From: Neurospora tetrasperma FGSC 2508
Lineage: Eukaryota > Ascomycota > Sordariomycetes > Sordariales > Sordariaceae
Length of the DNA: 64,000 bases
Assembly: GCF_000213175.1 (NCBI RefSeq)
Contig: NW_009799104.1
Span: 3,159,333 to 3,223,332 of the forward strand
Direction: 5' to 3'
The position numbers and the translations under genes were made by a program. The notes below the pieces were generated by a model, which saw nothing but the letters and a program-made list of their open reading frames with translations, was not told the DNA's origin and made no database searches. This document shows positions 58,181 to 64,000 of this stretch, one piece after another (the first letter of the stretch is position 1; every line of letters starts with the position of its first letter).

Positions 58181-60156
58181 GGGGTGGCAGAGACTGAAGG
58201 ACAAGGCAAGACAAGACAAATGTGGGCGTGAACTTGTGAAGAGTGACGGGAGATGGATCGGATTTCCCCTCCTCGGATTGCGAATGCATGGAGCAGCTGG
58301 AGACTGGACTGGCTGCCCGAGAGCGAGGACCACCAAGACTACCTCTACACTAGTGTAGGTACTCTTTAGAGTGCTCCGACCCCCGGGGTTTGACTGTGAG
58401 TAGAGGTAGGTATAAGGTAACAGATACTATAGTAAAAGATGGGAGCTGTGATTTTTATCATCAACCATGGCTCTTCAACCGCTTTTTTAAGCCTCAGTTT
58501 AGACGCCCTATATCTACCCAATGTACCATGATGCAGTCATAGTACGTAGTCGTTTCTTTTTTTTTCGCTTTTCTTGATCTCTTCCCTGCTTTGGCTCGTC
58601 TCGTCTTGTCGCATTGTCGGCCGGCAGTCAGGTCGCTGTGTCCCAAATGGAAAGTCACACTCAGGCTCTCAGCTACCTAGAGGTACCAGTAGGTATCCAA
58701 GTGGGGAGACCCGACCTATGACCCGCGCCGGAGATCCAATCCAACTAAACTAATCCACACACGGCAGGTCCCCGCCAATGCCAAATTAGTCCAAGAAAAC
58801 GTGAGGTGGTGGTGCCTGAAGAGCGACGGCCATCTCAGCTGGAGGCTTCAAGTGCCGCCGCAGGAACAGCAACCCACAGCGCTCATCACTGTTCCTGTTA
58901 GAGGATAGGTACAAGTTCTGATTGGTTGAAATGAAAACTGAAAGATGTCCATCATCAAATTGTGGAGACACCTAGTCAGAGGAACCTAAGCGGGACCTGG
59001 GGCCCGGGCGAGATTCGGGGATTCAGATCAACGAAACGTCGGTGCGCGCAAGATGTCTTAATGCAGCCGAGGGTAGGTACCTCAGCTACTTTCAACTAAC
59101 GAGGTTGTATGTGTCTGAACCGCGTTTGCTGATAAGAAACTTCAAAAGATGCACTTGACCACTAGTGTAGGTAACGGAATGGCGTGTTAAGAAGGGGGAT
59201 GAGGGGGGATCACAATCAACCGCTGGTGGAGCCTCTCAAGGATTTCCCATTTCGTGCTTCACAGTTTCCCCCCACGTGCGTGCTTTGAGCTTCAGTTCCC
59301 CCAAAGACCTCCAACGGTTCCTTCGCTCCCCTTGCTCGCCATCATCTCGATCTTGTCTAAGATCATCTCGATGTTGAGTAACATTTTGAAATGATTTCTT
59401 GCATTTTGGCGTCTTGATGTCTATTTGGCTTTCTACCCCCCAACCCGATTTTCTACCTGCTTCCCCAATCGAGGGGGGCATCGATTCCTTTGAATACATA
59501 CAAAGTATAGGGCCGGTCGTATTGACAACACCCCCAGACACACCACAAACGTCAAGCATGATGGCTCCTATGATATCAGCGCCATCGACTCATCTACTTA
59601 TTCCTATTTCCCATGCCAATGCTTCCACATATAACGCCAAGTTTACAAATGGGCGTCACTCGGCTCTCTTACCATCTTGGCACCTTTGATAAGTCCAAAA
59701 CGCATAATGTTTCATGCTTGCCTCATCCTGGTCGCCGTCGGCCGTTGCGGGACCATTAGTGACCGTGTAGTATTTTCATCGACGGTCGGTAGCTGGAAAG
59801 CCGCCGTCATGGGAAAATTACGGAAAAAGGATAGGACTGGATGAAAAGTATGGTCCCAGAAATATTCTTGTTTGATTCCAAGGTTCCTTCTTCGACCCCC
59901 CCCCCAAAAAAAACCCCGAAAGTCGTTGTTCCGCGGTATATAGTGGTATCAAGTGCTGAGTTCTGCCATAAAAGGACAGAATGACACGCTCGCTTGCTTT
60001 GTGTTTCCCGGCCCTGCCTGGTATGATATCTGACTTCAACGAATGTCCAAAAAGTGTTTCAAAAACCCACCCATCCATGTTGTTTTGCCCCTCTATATCC
60101 CCCATCCATGCTCAACTCTCCGACTGTTGCTGTGCAACCTTGCGTCATCTCTCTGT

Positions 60157-62742
60157 TTATGTAGCCGCCGACCGTGATGACCGGACTGATCGTGCGTAGT
60201 TGGATATCGGTGGTTTCTGTCCATACACAAAGTATCTGGACATGATGATGTCAGTATCGGGTGCTTGGCTTAACCCTGGTAGCTCTAAGGAACAGTCAAG
60301 GTTCAAGGCGAAAGGAAAAAAAGAGGACTTACGTCAAAAAGTAGAAATGTATCCGCAGATTCCTGATATCCTTTCTCACATCCACCAAAAATACCTCCAC
60401 CGCTTCTGGCGACATCCCCAGCCCCTTTGTGAATATAGTCATGCTCATAGCATGCAAACCCTCAAGAAAGTTGGTCATCTGCCACACGCCCGTCACTTTT
60501 TGCTCCTTCCCTTTGGGCCACGGGTTCCCCGGTATCACGAGCTTCTCCTCAACCACATTGATGAACCCGGCTTCTTCCATCCACTGCTTGTACCTTCTCG
60601 GTGCGAGCATGTCTCTCCCAAGTCGTTGACCGCCCTCAATGTACATCCGTGACCAGCGCTCAAGGGCGGTGCCAGCGATGCTGCCATCCACTGATTGTAT
60701 GTGGGGATAGTAGTCCTGCCACTCCATCCAGCCGCCAGGGTTCAATTGCCGAAAGGCCGACATCATAACTTCTTTGTGTGAGTTGAAGGCGTGGAACAGT
60801 AAGCGAACGTGGACGTAGTCGAACTGTTGCGAGAAAATCCACTCATCCTCGGCGTCATCTATCTCGAAATGGCAGTTGGGAGGTACACTGATTGGTGAAA
60901 GGAGTTGGTTAGCCTGTTGACGGTGATCCGAGGCTCCGACCGCATGCCCATGTTTGAACAAACAGCAATGGGTAACTACTTACTACTCGGGCTGTATAGG
61001 ACTTAGATCAGTCCCAACTACATGAGCCGCTGGATTTTGTATCGCTAAAGACACAAATTGTTAGTCGTACAGGGCTCGAAGCCTCATTGTATTTCTCTTG
61101 CTTACCAAACTCAATGGCCCATATACCAGTCCCTATTGATCTTCGTTAGTGGCATTTCGTCCAATCTGGCCTGAACAAGCCTTACCTGTACCAATGTCGA
61201 GGACTGACTGTGGATTTGTGACTGGCGCTAACCCAAACTTCCCCTTCAGCATGCGCATAAACACGGCATGTTGTAGATCTGTCAGCGAGGGGTGTTAATA
61301 TTCCGAAACCATAAATCCGACCCTCGGTGATCTCGTCCGTAAAAACTCACCCAATCGGTCCTGCTCAATCTTTTCCACGTAAAATCCCACGGTCAGCTCC
61401 CATACGTAACCCTCAAGAAAAGGCCAAACGTAACACTAACTTTGTCATTGGGCATCCAGTACTCTGCCGGTCCAAGGTCAGTTCCCGTCCACGTGAAAGG
61501 TTGCACCCGAGACACTTACTGCCCTGTTTGTACCTGTGGAACGTCCTCCCATGTTCTTCAATGTAGTTGTAAATGCTGGATCGTAACGAGGATGTCGACA
61601 GCCTATAAGAGCGGGGCGCACAAAAAAATGCAAAACTGTCAGATAGCCGTTCACGTCCCGCCAGTAGTGAAACCTTGAGGGGAGGGAAGGATATGTGGGA
61701 GAGCGCTGCAAGAAAAAAGGACTGTTTCCACTTACGCCCCTGTTATGTCGCCCATAGCCGAGTCTGCGTCGGAGTCCACCTGGTTCTCGCGAGTATATGT
61801 TCAGCACCCGTCCTTGCTTTGTGCCGCGTTCGTTGAGCCGCTTCCCGTTCAGGTCCGCTACCAGCACTTGCTAACTCCATTCATCCGTGAGGGAAGTCCT
61901 GGAAAAATTACCATTTGCTCACTTACACTCAGCCCAGCTGAATCTTGCCCGCTATTGATATGGTCACCCGACAGCATGGTCTCCCCTTCCGGATCGTTAT
62001 TCGCGACATGGCGGGCGAAAGTTGGGTCGTTTGACGGTAGATCCTCGAGACCTGTAGCCGCCGTCACATACGACGAAGTAGACACCGCTGATTCGGAAAC
62101 GGGCGTGTACACGTACAACGATGACGGATGTGTTGATGAGGACGAAGCTGACGCGACTGATGTTGACGGTTGTTGTTGTTCCTGTTCTGATGCTGCGGCT
62201 TCAGTGGCCTTGCCGTCGCGGAAGGGCTCGTTGGATTGATGGGTGTGTCGGAAGCATGAAACGTCGCCGGGGACACTTGGCGCAGTCTTTGAGCGTGTCG
62301 GTTGTGTTAGTGGTCGTGGCGGCAAGGGCAACGGAGAAGCTGGTGTTGGTAGTCGCGTCGTTGTTCGTGTTGGTGATGGGCTTGCTAATCCTGTTGGTAG
62401 TTGCGTCGGGTTCGTCTGTGCTCGCTCTGGTACTGGGGCGGGTTTTGGAGTCGGTTTGGAGGCCAAAGCTGACAAGTTTGGCAACGAAGATGACAACGGG
62501 AAAGGCAGCGGCGACGGCGATTGTAATGGCGATTGCAAAGTACTTGATTGCGAATGTTGTGATGGTGGTCGTGGTGGTGGCGGCGGCGATTGATATGAAG
62601 GATACTGGCGGTTCTGTTGCTGCTGGGTCGGCTGATTGAGCGCTGGACTCGGTGGTTCTTGGTTGTAATGATCGGCTTGGTGTGGTCGCTTCCCCTTTCC
62701 CTTCCATTCCCCCTTCCCCTCTCCCCCCGGAACTTCAGACAT
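60157..62742 (-). CDS. LaeA-like SAM-dependent methyltransferase, ten exons
   Basis: Exons: 62742-61927, 61779-61736, 61602-61520, 61463-61441, 61369-61351, 61278-61186, 61132-61106, 61044-60984, 60887-60333, 60235-60157; 599 residues. Every junction keeps phase and restores family sequence. The first 270 residues are Pro/Ser/Gln-rich. Then come YIEEHGRTFHRYKQGKYWMP and QDRLDLQHAVFMRML. SAM motif I is VLDIGTGTGIWAIEFA (about 354-369), followed by VVGTDLSPIQP, YVPPNCHFEIDDAEDEW, FDYVHVRLL, and LNPGGWMEWQD. The protein ends with YFVYGQKP after the last intron. These are the marks of the fungal LaeA/TAM methyltransferase group, which includes the secondary-metabolism regulator LaeA but also many paralogues of unknown role. 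The first ATG is at 62742; an upstream GTG is ignored. Four internal exons are 19-44 nt. No metabolite cluster is next to it. True LaeA orthology is not shown. Confidence 0.88.
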
Positions 62743-64000
62743 TTCCACGTGTTCCCGCGCTCGCTATTTTTCCTCCCCCTTCTCGTTTGACGACCAACGA
62801 CTGTTGACTTCCACTTGGACCGAATGTCGTGTCGCACCGTAACACCCGTATCTTTTCGGCGACGCCTCTCAGCCGTCGAGACTCGGGACTCGGTGATGAC
62901 GACTCGGACGGCGTTGGTTACTGAATGGCGCGATTGCTGATCCTCGATAGGCTGTGGGGGTGTTTCCTGGTTCTCGGGGCGATCTTCCCGTTCGCGGAGG
63001 TGGCCGATGGGCGTCAGCGTCGGCGTCGCGCGAGCTGGCTGGCGAGGTATGTTGTTGGATGGAAGCACAAACGGCAAACCGCAAAACCGACGCTTGTCCC
63101 CTTCTGCTGCTGACTGGATGCTGACTGATTGACGGACTGCTACTACTCGTTGCTCGTTTCTCGTTGGATTGCCACTGGAGGAGTTTCCCCGCCGCCAACA
63201 CGTGGCGCTGGATGTTGGCCCGTTGTGGCCCGTTGAATGGGACGTTGTGTGCGGTGCTCCGTGACCCGTCGCGCCGGGAGAGGGCGGCGGGTGAGGTTCG
63301 GTCGGGTAGGGCGGCCGCTGCTGGATGTCAGGTCAGGTCGTTCTGGAGTCGCTGCTGGACTGGAGTCTGGGCTTTCCACTTTCAGGGCAGAGGTCGTACA
63401 GGAAGGGGACATGATGGGCGAGCGACAGCCCCAGGTGATGGGGCCAACCAACGGGCAACAAGCGTGCACAAAGCGGTAAAGCTTCCAGTTGGTCGAAGCT
63501 GGCGAACAGTCCCCGTCGCTCCCGGTCTCGATTCCCGGCGCGTCAGCTGCTGTGGTAGGGGTGCCCCAGCATTGTTAGCACCGGAATAGCGTACCCGTAA
63601 CCGCAACGGCCGGTGGGAAAGGTTAGGAACCTTGCCTTTCCAATTTCATTCCAGAATGCCCCGTCAGCGAGATTGATTCTGTCCACCGTCTGTCGACCAA
63701 GAGCCTCAGGCTGACATGCCCAATCTCTGCCGGAAGCCCTGCCGGACGTCGCTACATTTCTGGGCTGCCGTGGTGCATGATTGAGCCCAGAACAGCCAGC
63801 TGGCGGCCAAGACTTGTACACAGCGAACCGCTGGAGAGGAAGGTATGCCTGCCAGGTGACAGCAGGTGATGCCCTGCATATGCATTCGTTGCTTCTGCCT
63901 GCGCAATTATTTGATCCTCCAACACCGCACCTCCAGTCATCTCCTTTGATTTCCCATCTTCATCCATCCCAGCTGAGAATAATCGACCAGGTCAAGGAAC
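62743..64000. other. spacer upstream of the methyltransferase to the window end
   Basis: About 1.26 kb of GC-rich DNA that should contain the methyltransferase promoter. Short frames occur on both strands but overlap and show no domain. A gene starting just outside the window cannot be excluded. Confidence 0.5.

Larger units (their letters stand above)
57142..60156. other. 3 kb spacer upstream of the MIT gene
   Basis: Lies between the MIT gene start (-) and the methyltransferase stop (-). It contains a strong pyrimidine tract (57543-57604), a GGATC/GGAT repeat (58146-58180), and two copies of ACTAGTGTAGGTA (58349 and 59161). No RNA gene or open frame with a recognisable domain is seen. Confidence 0.5.

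Noticed and set aside
62743-62748. start of the methyltransferase at 62748
   Set aside because: That codon is GTG; the first ATG is at 62742.

Overview
The window is nuclear DNA of a filamentous ascomycete, most likely a sordariomycete (Sordariales/Neurospora-like). The signs are short GT-AG introns of about 50-150 nt with CTRAC-like branch points, long gene-free spacers rich in microsatellites, an intron-bearing tRNA gene, and typical fungal families (WSC, AA11, LaeA-like, fungal AIG1-like GTPases). This assignment is inferred from gene style, not from a search. No transposon, rRNA, CRISPR or viral element was recognised.

Layout, left to right. (1) 0.1-5.4 kb: proteasome alpha subunit (PRE9/PSMA4 type, +), PAP2 lipid phosphatase (-), and a secreted low-complexity TVTVT/Ser-Thr-rich protein (+) whose frame switches near 4.5 kb. 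(2) 7.3-10.5 kb: Cdc4/Fbw7-class F-box WD40 protein (-), probably the FWD-1 counterpart, followed by a 4.6 kb spacer. (3) 15.1-24.2 kb: HORMA-domain protein (+), GDP-mannose pyrophosphorylase-like protein of the GMPPA class (-), and a large dynamin-related GTPase (+). (4) 26.2-34.0 kb: four-domain WSC protein (+), F-box-like protein (-), flavin amine oxidase (+). (5) 34.6 kb: intron-containing tRNA-Leu(UAA) (-). (6) 36.4-41.4 kb: AA11-like LPMO (-) and a serine beta-lactamase-like protein (-). (7) 44.9-48.4 kb: two head-to-head AIG1-like GTPase paralogues. (8) 49.4-62.7 kb: mitochondrial elongation factor 4 GUF1 (-), a large MIT-domain protein (-), and a LaeA-like SAM methyltransferase with ten exons (-).

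The genes do not form an operon or a recognisable biosynthetic cluster; most are independent housekeeping or cell-surface genes. Two loose themes are visible: surface and secretion (GMPPA, WSC, LPMO, TVTVT protein), and GTPases (dynamin-like, AIG1 pair, GUF1). The strongest candidate for something under-described is the divergent AIG1-like GTPase pair. Both members share an intron at the same place and phase and carry a TTxW segment where NKxD is expected, but the two C-terminal halves differ completely.

Exon models were built by hand from reading frame, GT/AG signals and family similarity. Transcript data were not available. Several single-frame readings are misleading at their ends because introns are read through (Cdc4, GMPPA, MIT protein, methyltransferase, GUF1), and the spliced models are given instead.
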